DNA of 64,000 nt, from positions 1-64,000 of the forward strand of contig CAZKXU010000003.1 in assembly GCA_964556665.1 (NCBI GenBank). The letters run 5' to 3'. Positions within the stretch are counted from its first letter, which is position 1. Every line of letters starts with the position of its first letter. The notes under the pieces were generated by a model that saw only the letters and a program-made list of their open reading frames with translations, was not told where the DNA came from and searched no databases. This DNA is from CAZKXU01 sp964556665 (GTDB lineage Bacteria > Bdellovibrionota_C > UBA2361 > CAZKXU01). Made by a program: the position numbers and the translations under genes. Shown piece by piece: positions 49,152-58,373 of this stretch.

Positions 49152-50429
49152 ATGGATATCAAAATCGGAATTATTGGACTTGGCTACGTTGGGCTTCCAA
49201 TAGCGCTAGCATTCGCAAAGAAGTTTCCTGGAACGGTAGGTTTCGATATAAATCAGAAAAAAATCGAAGAACTGAAAGCTGCCATTGACCGCACTGGAGA
49301 GATCTCTGCTGCAGAGTTAAAGCAAGCCTCTCTTGAATACAGCTCTGACGGAGCTAAGTTAAAAGGTGTGAACTTTTTTGTAGTTGCAGTGCCGACACCG
49401 ATAGACGTAAATCATAATCCTGATCTAGAGCCACTGCGTTCGGCCTCAGAGATAGTTGGTAAGGTGCTTAGCCCAGGAGCAATCGTAGTCTATGAATCTA
49501 CGGTCTATCCTGGTGTTACTGAGGATTTTTGTGGACCGATCCTTGCCAAGATCTCTGGACTTAAACAAGGGGTTGATTTTAAATTAGGATATTCACCGGA
49601 ACGTATTAATCCTGGTGACAAGACGCATTCACTAGAGAGAGTGATTAAAGTCGTATCGGGAGAAGATGCTGCTACACTGAACAAGGTAGCAGAGGTATAC
49701 GGAACTGTAATTCCGGCAGGGGTCTTTAGAGCTCATTCCATAAAAGTAGCTGAAGCTGCTAAGGTGATTGAAAATACACAGCGAGATCTCAATATCGCGC
49801 TTATGAATGAGCTCGCAATTATATTTGATCTAATGAAGATTCCGACACGCGAGGTACTAAGGGCAGCCGGCACGAAATGGAATTTTCTTTCTTTTACACC
49901 TGGTCTTGTTGGTGGTCACTGTATCGGAGTCGATCCGTACTATCTTACTACCAAGGCAGAGCAGTTAGGTTATCATCCTCAGGTAATTTTAGCAGGCAGA
50001 CGTATTAATGACGGGATGGGTTCTTTTATCGCTCAGCGTACAGTTAAATTAATGGTAAATGCAGGCTTGCAGATTAAAGGTGCGCGTATTGGAATTCTAG
50101 GTTTAACGTTTAAGGAAAATGTCTCAGATCTTAGGAATAGTAGAGTGCCAGATATTGTAAATGAATTGAAACAGTTCGGTGTAGTGCCCTTAGTTACGGA
50201 TCCGCTAGTTGAGTCCGCAGAGTCAGAGCATGAATATGGAATAAAGCTTCATGAGTTTAATGATATGCACGATCTGGATGGAGTCATTTTAGCAGTAGCA
50301 CACACGCACTACATAAAAAATCTTGATACAATAATCGCAGCGGTAAAACCAAAGAGTGTGTTCGTAGATGTGAAGGCAGTTATTGATAGTTCTAAGTTGC
50401 CATCTGATCTTATATTCTGGAGTTTGTAG
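49152..50429 (+). CDS. UDP-N-acetylhexosamine 6-dehydrogenase (TviB/WbpA type)
   Basis: 425-aa nucleotide sugar dehydrogenase. The NAD fold GLGYVGLPIALAF, the middle domain with NTQRDLNIALMNE and the catalytic Cys in LVGGHCIGVDPYYL identify the UDP-GlcNAc/UDP-GalNAc dehydrogenase branch (TviB, WbpA), which makes UDP-GlcNAcA or UDP-GalNAcA. The next gene is a TviC/WbpP-like C4 epimerase, the same pair as in the Vi antigen pathway. It overlaps that gene by one base. Substrate is inferred. Confidence 0.9.
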   Translation: MDIKIGIIGLGYVGLPIALAFAKKFPGTVGFDINQKKIEELKAAIDRTGEISAAELKQASLEYSSDGAKLKGVNFFVVAVPTPIDVNHNPDLEPLRSASEIVGKVLSPGAIVVYESTVYPGVTEDFCGPILAKISGLKQGVDFKLGYSPERINPGDKTHSLERVIKVVSGEDAATLNKVAEVYGTVIPAGVFRAHSIKVAEAAKVIENTQRDLNIALMNELAIIFDLMKIPTREVLRAAGTKWNFLSFTPGLVGGHCIGVDPYYLTTKAEQLGYHPQVILAGRRINDGMGSFIAQRTVKLMVNAGLQIKGARIGILGLTFKENVSDLRNSRVPDIVNELKQFGVVPLVTDPLVESAESEHEYGIKLHEFNDMHDLDGVILAVAHTHYIKNLDTIIAAVKPKSVFVDVKAVIDSSKLPSDLIFWSL

Positions 50430-51439
50430 TGAGTTATTCCCCGATTCAGAGACTTGAGAAGGGTCTGTTAAGAAGACCGCGACGCTGGTTAGTCACCGGT
50501 GTGGCAGGCTTTATTGGATCGCATCTGCTTGAACGTCTCCTTTTGCTTAGGCAGCAGGTAGTAGGATTGGATAATTTTTCTACTGGCTTACGTGAGAATC
50601 TTAACCTCGTTAAGCGTGCAACAGGTCCGCACTGGAAACAGTTTAAATTCATCGAAGGTGATATAGAGAATCTCCATACCTGTAAAAAGGCTTCACGTAA
50701 TGTGGATATTATACTGCATCAGGCGGCGCTTGGTTCTGTGCCGCGCTCTATAATCGACCCCTTATCTACAAATAGTGCGAATGTTACCGGTTTTATAAAT
50801 ATGTTAGAGGCAGCTCGTGTGCTTAAGGTGCCTCGTTTTGTGTATGCCTCCTCAAGTTCAGTATATGGTGATATTGCGGAATCGCCTAAGAGAGAATCTA
50901 AGCTAGGAAGCCCTCTCTCTCCGTATGCAGTCAGTAAACTTATCGATGAACTATACGCCAATATTTATTATAAATGTTATGGACTCAAAACCGTAGGGCT
51001 TCGATATTTTAATGTTTTTGGTCCGCGTCAAAACCCTAATGGCCCGTATGCTGCTGTAGTGCCGCGCTGGCTTGAGTCACTTAAGAATGGAAGTAGGTGT
51101 CTAGTCTATGGAGATGGTTCTACAACCAGAGATTTCTGTTATATCGATAACGTAATTCAGGCAAACTTGTTGGCGGCATGTACCACGAATGAGCAGGCGT
51201 TTGGGACGTCCTTTAATATTGCTTATGGTCAGAGTACTTCACTGCGCACTCTCTTTAATGAAATGAGAACGGCGGTACATGGGCCAAGTTCAAAGGCAAA
51301 ATTAATTGTTAAGCCATGGCGTAAAGGTGATGTGAGACACTCCTTGGCTGACATTGCAAAGGCCGAGGAGATACTTGGATTTAGACCGACCCATAGCCTT
51401 AAGTCCGGGCTGAGCCAATTCATACCGCCTGCTTCGTAA
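50429..51439 (+). CDS. UDP-GlcNAc(A) C4-epimerase (TviC/WbpP-like)
   Basis: 336-aa extended SDR starting at GTG. It has the NAD motif GVAGFIGSHLLE, LDNFSTGLRENL, the catalytic SSSVYGDI and YAVSK, and RYFNVFGPRQNPNGPYAAVVP. The N-terminal extension (RLEKGLLRRPRRWLVTG) is characteristic of WbpP/TviC-type epimerases. It probably gives UDP-GalNAcA with the dehydrogenase upstream. Its 3' end overlaps the convergent glycosyltransferase gene by 20 bp. Confidence 0.88.
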   Translation: MSYSPIQRLEKGLLRRPRRWLVTGVAGFIGSHLLERLLLLRQQVVGLDNFSTGLRENLNLVKRATGPHWKQFKFIEGDIENLHTCKKASRNVDIILHQAALGSVPRSIIDPLSTNSANVTGFINMLEAARVLKVPRFVYASSSSVYGDIAESPKRESKLGSPLSPYAVSKLIDELYANIYYKCYGLKTVGLRYFNVFGPRQNPNGPYAAVVPRWLESLKNGSRCLVYGDGSTTRDFCYIDNVIQANLLAACTTNEQAFGTSFNIAYGQSTSLRTLFNEMRTAVHGPSSKAKLIVKPWRKGDVRHSLADIAKAEEILGFRPTHSLKSGLSQFIPPAS

Positions 51440-52586
51440 TACCATTTTCAAAAAAATCAATACCGATAATCTTTGAATATGTAGTAAAAAAACTATCAAG
51501 AAAGGCCTCACGCTCGAATTTCTCATGACAACGTATCTGCGCCTGTGCTCCTAACTCACGTATTAATCCAGGTTTACTATAGAGTAAATCTAACGCAGAG
51601 AGCAGGCTCTCCTGAGACTCGGTTTTAAAAAGCACACCTGTTTTGCCGTGTACAATAGCAGATGAAATACCGGGAATATCAGATCCGACAGTAGGGCGTT
51701 CAAATGCCGCTGCTTCTAGAATTACATTAGGAAAGCCTTCATGAAAGCTTGGAAGAGAAAGCAGATCAATAGCCTGGTAAAAAGGCCTAACATCAGAGAG
51801 AAATCCTAAGCAGTGAACATTTTTTGGGATAGCTCCTAATACTCGTAAGCAGTCCGCTGGATTTGCTCCGGCAAGTAAGAGGTGCGTGTTTTTTCCCTTT
51901 GAGAATCTGCTCCATACCGAGAGCATGAGATCGAAACCTTTCCTCTTAACCGGGCGCCCTGCATAGCCAACTACAAAATCATTCTCTGAAATACCAAGAG
52001 ATTGACGTAGTTCGATGCCGAGCTTGTGAGGGGAGAGTTTGGGGGAGAAGTGGCGCAGATCTATACCGCAATCTGATCCGGAGCCTACGCAGTATGCAGG
52101 CTTATTGCCGATTAATCCATCTTTATAAGCTTTCTCAAGGTTCGAGTGGCTTACCGTGATCAGATCGCTACATAAGGTTATGTTTATGTATTCTATGACT
52201 TTTAAAATATATCCTAGTAACCCATGATGACCAAAATAACTAAAGCCATGACAGTGATAGATGCGAACCTTGATGCCGGCTAGATAGGCAGCCAGTAGTG
52301 GCAAGGTAGATGCTACGCCAAAATTAGCATGCAGGGCATCTGGCTTCTCACGCCTCATAGCAAGATATAGGCGTACAATGCCATGCATTAATCTGAATGG
52401 ATTTGAGGCAGTTTTAAAAGGAAAGGGGCGTTTGATAAAGGAAAATTTCTCTAAAAGTGCGAGATTAAACCGTTTCGGATCGTACCAAAGCTCTACCTCA
52501 AGGCCACGTTTTTGAAGATCCATAATAAGCGGGGCCAATATTGTTCTTGTTATTATATCGGCGTGTGTGGTGATAACTACTTTCAT
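51420..52586 (-). CDS. Glycosyltransferase family 4
   Basis: 388-aa retaining glycosyltransferase of GT-B fold: an N-terminal domain with THADIITRTILAP and YHCHGFSYFGHHG, a C-terminal donor site GYAGRPVKRKGFDL, and the E-x7-E motif in HEGFPNVILEAAA. It should add one sugar to the lipid-linked repeat unit. It is first in the minus-strand branch reading toward the locus start and overlaps the epimerase 3' end. Linkage is unknown. Confidence 0.88.
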   Translation of the reverse strand: MKVVITTHADIITRTILAPLIMDLQKRGLEVELWYDPKRFNLALLEKFSFIKRPFPFKTASNPFRLMHGIVRLYLAMRREKPDALHANFGVASTLPLLAAYLAGIKVRIYHCHGFSYFGHHGLLGYILKVIEYINITLCSDLITVSHSNLEKAYKDGLIGNKPAYCVGSGSDCGIDLRHFSPKLSPHKLGIELRQSLGISENDFVVGYAGRPVKRKGFDLMLSVWSRFSKGKNTHLLLAGANPADCLRVLGAIPKNVHCLGFLSDVRPFYQAIDLLSLPSFHEGFPNVILEAAAFERPTVGSDIPGISSAIVHGKTGVLFKTESQESLLSALDLLYSKPGLIRELGAQAQIRCHEKFEREAFLDSFFTTYSKIIGIDFFENGITKQAV

Positions 52587-52605
52587 GTACGCGTGAAGAC
52601 TAAAG

Positions 52606-53442
52606 TTAAATTTCTAAGTTCAGCCCGCAAGCTTTGAGCCTAGCCTTTAGCTGCGCTGGGTAGTCGCTGTAGCAGAGATCTTTACGCTCAAAAAGGTAGT
52701 ATTTACGGTGATTAACAGAATGAAGGTTGTTCATACCGTAAGAGAGAAACAACGCATACTTAGGACCGTGGATAAAAGATCCGGTATGAAGAACTCGCTG
52801 ATCAAAAATTAAGCAATCTCCCGGCTCTACTTTTATCCAGATAGTTTTTGCAGATAATAATGGTGGTAAAAGATCTCTACGATTCAGCACCTTCGTGAGT
52901 AAGGAGTGAAACTTAAGCTCGCATTTTGTTAACAAAGACTCTGACCGATGTGAGCCAGGAACAAGCCCCAGAGAAAACCCGCTTTCGCTGTAGGACTGTA
53001 GGTAAATTGCGACTCTAGCAACACCGTACGGCGCGTTGCGCTCGTCCCAGTCGGGTCCAACTCCGAAGCTTCGATCTTTTGAGTCACGGTGCCAGCCGAC
53101 AGTGCCGTGATGCACATGGATATCAGAATGTTGAGTATATTTTGCGTCATCTCCGAGAACCGCCCGAATGCCATCTAATAGCTTAGGATTAAAGATTAGA
53201 TCCCAAAAATCAGGGTTAGCAGTAATCTCATCCGCTTTAGCAAATCCGCCGCGGCGCGCCTTCTTGATCTCAAAATCAGCATCATTCAGTTTAGAAATAG
53301 ATTTAACTTTGGTGAGGTAGTATTCAACCTGGATGGGATCTAAGAGGCGCGGTATGAATACGTACCCATCCCTCTGATAAATGTGTTTAAGTGACTCAGC
53401 AGAGTTAGTACTATCTTCGAAGATACTTTCGGCGGTTTCCAT
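52606..53442 (-). CDS. Phytanoyl-CoA dioxygenase (PhyH) family protein
   Basis: 278-aa Fe(II)/2-oxoglutarate oxygenase. The iron ligands are His118 and Asp120 (GWHRDSKD) and the distal His in RVLHTGSFIHG, with Arg for 2-oxoglutarate nearby. PhyH proteins hydroxylate varied substrates. Inside a polysaccharide locus it may hydroxylate a sugar or a substituent, which is an inference. It lies between the glycosyltransferase (19 bp downstream) and flippase genes (4 bp upstream), so it belongs to the transcript. Confidence 0.85.
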   Translation of the reverse strand: METAESIFEDSTNSAESLKHIYQRDGYVFIPRLLDPIQVEYYLTKVKSISKLNDADFEIKKARRGGFAKADEITANPDFWDLIFNPKLLDGIRAVLGDDAKYTQHSDIHVHHGTVGWHRDSKDRSFGVGPDWDERNAPYGVARVAIYLQSYSESGFSLGLVPGSHRSESLLTKCELKFHSLLTKVLNRRDLLPPLLSAKTIWIKVEPGDCLIFDQRVLHTGSFIHGPKYALFLSYGMNNLHSVNHRKYYLFERKDLCYSDYPAQLKARLKACGLNLEI

Positions 53443-53446
53443 TGGT

Positions 53447-54979
53447 TTATACTACTGTTTGGGATTTGGGAGTCAAGAGCTTAATGAGTGCGCTGTTCAT
53501 GCCCAGCAAGCGAGGCCAAAAATAACATAAAATTGAGACAATTACTGTGTAGAATAAAGCGCCAAAGCCGATCTGATAGAGGGCCTTTAGCCTGAGCACG
53601 GGCCAGAAATATGAAGCACACGCTTCGAAGATAAGTTTGGAGATGTAAGATGCAAGCAGTAGCAGGAAAAAGGAGTTGAATTGCCAGAGCCACTTAATCC
53701 GTATAGCGAGAGCTTTTCTTATGAGTAAAGCGCTTAAGTTAGCTTGGACGACCTGTGCAAAAACTAACTTTATTGCAATGCCTGTAGCTCCTAAGCCTAA
53801 GCCAAAATACCAGGAGCCGCTTGGAGCAAGAACAATTGGGGTGAGTAGTAGGCTCAATATTATATAGGATATACCAGCGATGCTCTTTAGTTTTGGCCTT
53901 TCAGTGGCAATTAATGTCAGATCTAAGATGATATTCATCATGTTGTGTAGCGGATATATAAACATGATCAGCATTGGCCAATATGCAGAAGCATAGGTGT
54001 GACCCAAGCATACTTCAATTATCTCAGCTGTTAGAGGTATTGCAAATGCAGATAAGAAGGCAGTCAAAAAGTAGAATCCATAAAATCCTACATTGAAAAT
54101 CTCCTCAAAGCGGGCGCGGTTATTCTTAACAAAAGCTTCTGAGATCTCTTTCCAGAATATCTGAGAGAAGGAGGTGCCAGCCAATAGGATTAAAAAAGAG
54201 AAGCGCTGTGCAATCGCTATAAATGCCTGGTCGGCAGATCCTGCGTATAGCTGCAGCAGCCAAGGATCCAGAAATCCGTTAGCAAAAGTTAGTAAATTAA
54301 AAAGTGCCAGTGAGCGAAAATATTTTGTAAAGACGTTTAATGTAGCTGTACTATCAAATCCCGCATGATCGTCGATCAGTCCAAGGCGGCGAAGCTTAAT
54401 GATATATGCAAATGACAGTGCCGTATAAATAAATATATTTACTGAAAATAATTGCCCGATAGTTAGAGCATGATGACTATGCATTAGCATAATCAAGATT
54501 AGAAAAATAACTGCTAAGGTAAGATTTCTAAGCTGTAGTCCGATACTGTCCCGCAGCGACTCTCCCATCTGGGTTACCGTTGTCCATAGCTGAGTCATGC
54601 AAAATGAGGAGATCGCTGCTAAAAAAAGAAGGTCGCGTCGTGCACCTAGCCAAAAGAGGTCTAAGATAGACTGTGGGGCAAGTGCGAGAAGAAGTAGGGG
54701 AATAAGCAATCTAAGAGCCATCCAGACGGCATAGTAGGTATAAAACCTGCTAGCGTGTTTATGCTGAGAGATCAGTGTAAAAAAGGCTGCTTGTCCGCCT
54801 AAATCTAGAAATGAGAAAATGGCAAGAAAGCTAGCCGAAAGAAAATTGAATTCACCAAACTGTCCAGGTCCTAAGTAGCGCGCTAGTAGTAAGTTTGAAA
54901 CAAAAACAAATACAATTCTGATTGAATTTATCAGGAACGTCCCGATAAATCTCTCTGCTATTTTCGAGAGGGGCTGCAT
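53447..54979 (-). CDS. wzx: Oligosaccharide flippase (Wzx family)
   Basis: 510-aa polytopic protein with about 12-14 helices. The opening (IAERFIGTFLINSIRIVFVF, ARYLGPGQFGEFNFL) is typical of the MATE-like polysaccharide transport family that flips undecaprenyl-linked repeat units. It starts with ATG overlapping the 3' end of the methyltransferase gene by 22 bp. Presence of Wzx with a WecA-type initiator points to a Wzy-dependent pathway, though no Wzy polymerase is recognised in the window. Confidence 0.9.
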   Translation of the reverse strand: MQPLSKIAERFIGTFLINSIRIVFVFVSNLLLARYLGPGQFGEFNFLSASFLAIFSFLDLGGQAAFFTLISQHKHASRFYTYYAVWMALRLLIPLLLLALAPQSILDLFWLGARRDLLFLAAISSFCMTQLWTTVTQMGESLRDSIGLQLRNLTLAVIFLILIMLMHSHHALTIGQLFSVNIFIYTALSFAYIIKLRRLGLIDDHAGFDSTATLNVFTKYFRSLALFNLLTFANGFLDPWLLQLYAGSADQAFIAIAQRFSFLILLAGTSFSQIFWKEISEAFVKNNRARFEEIFNVGFYGFYFLTAFLSAFAIPLTAEIIEVCLGHTYASAYWPMLIMFIYPLHNMMNIILDLTLIATERPKLKSIAGISYIILSLLLTPIVLAPSGSWYFGLGLGATGIAIKLVFAQVVQANLSALLIRKALAIRIKWLWQFNSFFLLLLASYISKLIFEACASYFWPVLRLKALYQIGFGALFYTVIVSILCYFWPRLLGMNSALIKLLTPKSQTVV

Positions 54980-55920
54980 GGAGCTACCTTTTCAGCTTCT
55001 ATATAAAGTGAATAAAAAGCTCGATTTTTTCTCTCGATCTCCTCCAACTTAAGTCCAGCTATGGCAGTTCGGCCATTCTCCATCCTTCTAACGTTAGAGA
55101 ATCCAACCCTTTTTAATAGTTCCTCTATCTTCGAAAAATAGATTCCATTCTGGTGGCCACAGCTGTTTTTCTGAGCAGTTGTTTGTAAGGAGATGCACCA
55201 CTCTAAAAACTCAGAAAAGCTTAGGGAGTTGGCACGAGCTATTACCTCACCTGCTAATGCATATACCGGTATATGAGTTCCATTCTCTATATAACAGGAG
55301 AGTAGTCCTAGTGCTGCAAGTTCAGTTAAGAAAAATGCTATATCGAAACATCACCCTTTAACTAAACAGCGTAGATTCATCATAGCGCTCTCATTTAAAA
55401 TANNNNNNNNNNGAGTGCCATATTCCCTAGGTAAGCCTAACTCCTTAACTAGGCAGCGCTGATTCATCATAGCAATCTCATTGAAGATCTGGAGTTCTCC
55501 AGATCTAAGCTTATTATAAACTAATTCAGCATCAGGAGCTTCAATCCTAATGCTGCCATCTTCTTTAAGAATACGGTTTGTTTCATAAAGAAGAGATTCA
55601 AGGCTCTTCTCGTCAAGGTGCTCCACCAGATGCGAGGAGTAAACGATACGTTGTGAGTTAGAACAGAAAGGGAGGCTGCCATGGTAGCGAAAGTCCACAT
55701 TAAAATCAGAGTTTTCTAGATCTACGGTGATCCAATTTGAAGCAAAGCGACTGCCGTTCTGCTCGCCAAGAGCTACTTTGCCAGACGCATAGTTTTGAGT
55801 AAGGGCTTTTCTAATGACTCGATTTCTCCGCACATGGTAAAATATCGGACGTGTTATTCTTAGTATGCTCTGCGTTGCGGTGGTTTTGATTTGCTCTGTA
55901 AGCATAGTATGAATTAACAA
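54958..55920 (-). CDS. SAM-dependent methyltransferase, interrupted by an assembly gap
   Basis: The 5' part (55920-55413) has a class I methyltransferase core: IVYSSHLVEHLDEKSLESLL, then ETNRILKEDGSIRIEAPD. After 10 Ns the sequence resumes with ILNESAMMNLRCLVKG then TGA, a near copy of the piece just before the gap (FNEIAMMNQRCLVKE). The same frame then continues CFDIAFFLTELAALG ... GFSNVRRMENGRTAIAG to a TAG at 54958. One gene is likely, with flanks of the gap overlapping or coming from different copies. The true sequence across the gap is unknown. Methylation of a sugar is inferred. Confidence 0.65.
55403..55412. other. Assembly gap (10 Ns)
   Basis: Ten undetermined bases inside the methyltransferase gene. 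The two sides carry similar sequence (minus-strand protein NE-AMMN-RCLVK), so the contig ends probably overlap or represent two repeats. The length of 10 is likely a placeholder. Confidence 0.98.
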
Positions 55921-55933
55921 ATAAGCTCTCTAA

Positions 55934-55965
55934 TCTGCACTTCTCATAATTATGAGAAGTGCAGA
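55934..55965. repeat. 32-bp perfect palindrome
   Basis: TCTGCACTTCTCAT-AATT-ATGAGAAGTGCAGA is fully self-complementary. Its core GCACTTCTCATAATTAT recurs in the first hairpin of the 23173 array (TGCACTTCTCATAATTATTAG). It lies between two divergent polysaccharide genes (55921-56181), so it could be an operator or part of a dispersed palindrome family. The rest of that gap has a small hairpin near 56021-56042 and no gene. Confidence 0.85.
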
Positions 55966-56181
55966 CTAACCCTACCTGATTTAAGGGTACACAGTCACCT
56001 TTTTACTAGCATTCTCAACAATTCTTGTCCGCTAGAACAAGAGCTAATACAGGAGCATATTGGCCTCAGGAGAGGGATAATAAATGAACTTTACATTAGT
56101 TCGTTTATGATTAATATTAGTAGCTTGATGATTTTTCAAGCCATGCTATTAAATCCCTTTTAGATATAGGTTATTATCGAT

Positions 56182-57219
56182 ATGGAGATTTTGTCCATGA
56201 AAAGAGTAGCTTCCCGTAGTAAGAGATATCTTTTAACTGGAGGTGCAGGTTTCATCGGATCACATCTAACCGAGTTTCTTCTCAAGCAAGGAGATGAGGT
56301 ATGTATAATAGACAATTTATCCACCGGCCAGTTAGCAAATATTAGCCATCTGCAGAGTCGGAGCGATTTTCGATTTATTAATGACACGGTCCTTAATAAG
56401 GATCTGATGCTTGAGCTAGTAAAAGACTCAGACGTGGTAGTGCATTTGGCCGCCGCAGTCGGCGTTAAATATATTATAGATAATCCGCTTGAATCTTTAC
56501 AGACAAACGTGCGCGGAACTGAAGTTGTATTAGAAATCTGTAGTAAGCTTGCTAAAAAGATCTTTGTAGCTTCTACCTCAGAGGTCTACGGTAAACAGTC
56601 AAAATCACCATTAAGAGAAGAAGATGATTGTGTGATGGGGAACACCGGAGTCACTCGTTGGAGTTATGCTTGTACCAAGGCACTAGATGAGTTTTGGGCG
56701 TTGGCATATTACAGAAAAGAGGGGTTGCCAGTCGTTATAGGAAGATTTTTCAATACAGTTGGACCAAGGCAGCGTGGGCACTATGGGATGGTAATCCCCC
56801 GGTTTGTTGAGGCTGCACTGAGCGGCTCTCCGATCTCTGTTTTCGGAGACGGAACACAAACTAGAACTTTTACCTCTGTGCATGATGTAGTTAGAGCTGT
56901 GACTATGTTGCTAGGTAGCGAGGCTGCTATAGGGCAGGTAGTTAATATTGGCGGGGTAGGTGAGATTACAATATTGGAACTAGCGAAAAGAATTAAAGAG
57001 ATGACGGGCAGTAGTTCCGAAATCGTTATGGTGCCATATAAGAATGCCTACAGTGAAGGCTTTGAAGATATGCCTCGCCGTGTACCAGATCTAACAAAGC
57101 TTAGGGATTTGACTGCTTATAAGCCGGAGCTCACCTTAGATCAGATTCTCATCGAGATAATTGATAGTTATGATCTAGCTATGAGAGGGATCGCTGAAGA
57201 TAAAGTAGTCGGCATTTAG
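56182..57219 (+). CDS. NAD-dependent epimerase/dehydratase (extended SDR)
   Basis: 345 aa with the GGAGFIGSHLTEFLL nucleotide motif, DNLSTGQLANI, ASTSEVYGK, the catalytic YACTK and FNTVGPRQRGHYGMVIP. The last pattern resembles UDP-glucuronate decarboxylase and UDP-glucose epimerase-like enzymes. It starts at ATG 56182 or, with GGAG upstream, at ATG 56197. It heads the right-hand plus-strand branch of the locus. The precise sugar is not assignable. Confidence 0.87.
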   Translation: MEILSMKRVASRSKRYLLTGGAGFIGSHLTEFLLKQGDEVCIIDNLSTGQLANISHLQSRSDFRFINDTVLNKDLMLELVKDSDVVVHLAAAVGVKYIIDNPLESLQTNVRGTEVVLEICSKLAKKIFVASTSEVYGKQSKSPLREEDDCVMGNTGVTRWSYACTKALDEFWALAYYRKEGLPVVIGRFFNTVGPRQRGHYGMVIPRFVEAALSGSPISVFGDGTQTRTFTSVHDVVRAVTMLLGSEAAIGQVVNIGGVGEITILELAKRIKEMTGSSSEIVMVPYKNAYSEGFEDMPRRVPDLTKLRDLTAYKPELTLDQILIEIIDSYDLAMRGIAEDKVVGI

Positions 57220-57241
57220 CTGGATTAGGGAAAGAGTAGAG

Positions 57242-58369
57242 ATGTTTTCAAAACTAGTTGCCTATCTTTTGCCCATTCTTGCAAGCTTTGTACTGGCATT
57301 AATCTTGACTCCGCTAGCACGTGCAGTAGCAAGCCGGTATGGAATCCTGGATTTTCCTGGCGATAGAAAGATTCATATAAGACCTAAGCCTTATCTGGGA
57401 GGATTTGCAATATATTTTGCATTTCTGATGACTGTATTTGCCGGATTAGGGGCGCTTTATTTTTTTCAATATTCCTCCTCTTTGTTTTCATCATTTTGGA
57501 TACTTGGCCTCATCCCGAGTATAGAACGAGCACTGCCTCAGCTTTTTTCTATTCTCTTGGGTGCAACTATCTCGCTTTCAGTAGGTTTCTGGGATGATTG
57601 TGCCAAATCTCCACGTGCAGCTGAGGTCAAGTTAGCTGTGCAGCTATGTGCGGCACTACTAGTAGTAAATAGCGGTGTTATTCTGGATGTCTTTGAGATC
57701 TCTTGGTTAAATTATATTTTAACAGTACTTTGGATAGTTGGGCTGATTAACTCCTTTAACATGCTTGATAACATGGACGGCCTTTCTGCTGGAATCGCCG
57801 CAATTATCCTTGCCTTTTTAGCAATTGTTGCCATAGCACTCGATCAGCACCTAGTAGCTTTTATATCTTTGTCTATGGTAGGAGCTTTGATCGGATTTTT
57901 GGTGTACAACTTCGAACCCTCTTCCATCTTTATGGGAGATGCAGGCAGTCACTTCATTGGTTTTATGGTTGGTACACTCACAGTGTTAGAATCTTACGTA
58001 GACGGGAATAATTCACCGTCACTTGCTATCTGTCTTCCACTTCTGCTCCTAGGAGTTCCGCTGCTTGATACGTTTTCTGTAATCTGGATAAGGCTAAAAA
58101 ATAATAGACCGATCTACCTTGGGGATAAAAATCATCTCTCGCATCGCCTTGTTAATATGGGATTGTCGCAACGACAGGCGGTCTTGCTGCTCTATTCTGT
58201 TACTTTTTGTACTGGCTTAGGTGCTGTGCTTCTTCCTTGGCTAAATACATGGCAGGCTTTTCTTATGATCTCTCAGGCGCTAGCAGCGCTTGCAGTTTTT
58301 TTAGCGGTGCTCTTTTTTGCAGACAGGCGTAGAAAAGAGGGGAATTTTACTGAGTTCTTAAGTAGGTAG
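57242..58369 (+). CDS. Undecaprenyl-phosphate GlcNAc-1-phosphate transferase (WecA/TagO type)
   Basis: 375-aa MraY-superfamily enzyme with about 10-11 helices that starts polysaccharide synthesis by transferring a HexNAc-1-P to undecaprenyl phosphate. Motifs: GDRKIHIRPKPYLGG, the Asp pair in VGFWDDCAKS, LINSFNMLDNMDGLSAG, FMGDAGSHFIGF and the histidine loop KNHLSHRLVN. It lies 22 bp after the SDR gene and 4 bp before the nucleotidyltransferase gene. It is the likely initiator for this locus. Confidence 0.9.
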   Translation: MFSKLVAYLLPILASFVLALILTPLARAVASRYGILDFPGDRKIHIRPKPYLGGFAIYFAFLMTVFAGLGALYFFQYSSSLFSSFWILGLIPSIERALPQLFSILLGATISLSVGFWDDCAKSPRAAEVKLAVQLCAALLVVNSGVILDVFEISWLNYILTVLWIVGLINSFNMLDNMDGLSAGIAAIILAFLAIVAIALDQHLVAFISLSMVGALIGFLVYNFEPSSIFMGDAGSHFIGFMVGTLTVLESYVDGNNSPSLAICLPLLLLGVPLLDTFSVIWIRLKNNRPIYLGDKNHLSHRLVNMGLSQRQAVLLLYSVTFCTGLGAVLLPWLNTWQAFLMISQALAALAVFLAVLFFADRRRKEGNFTEFLSR

Positions 58370-58373
58370 AGTT

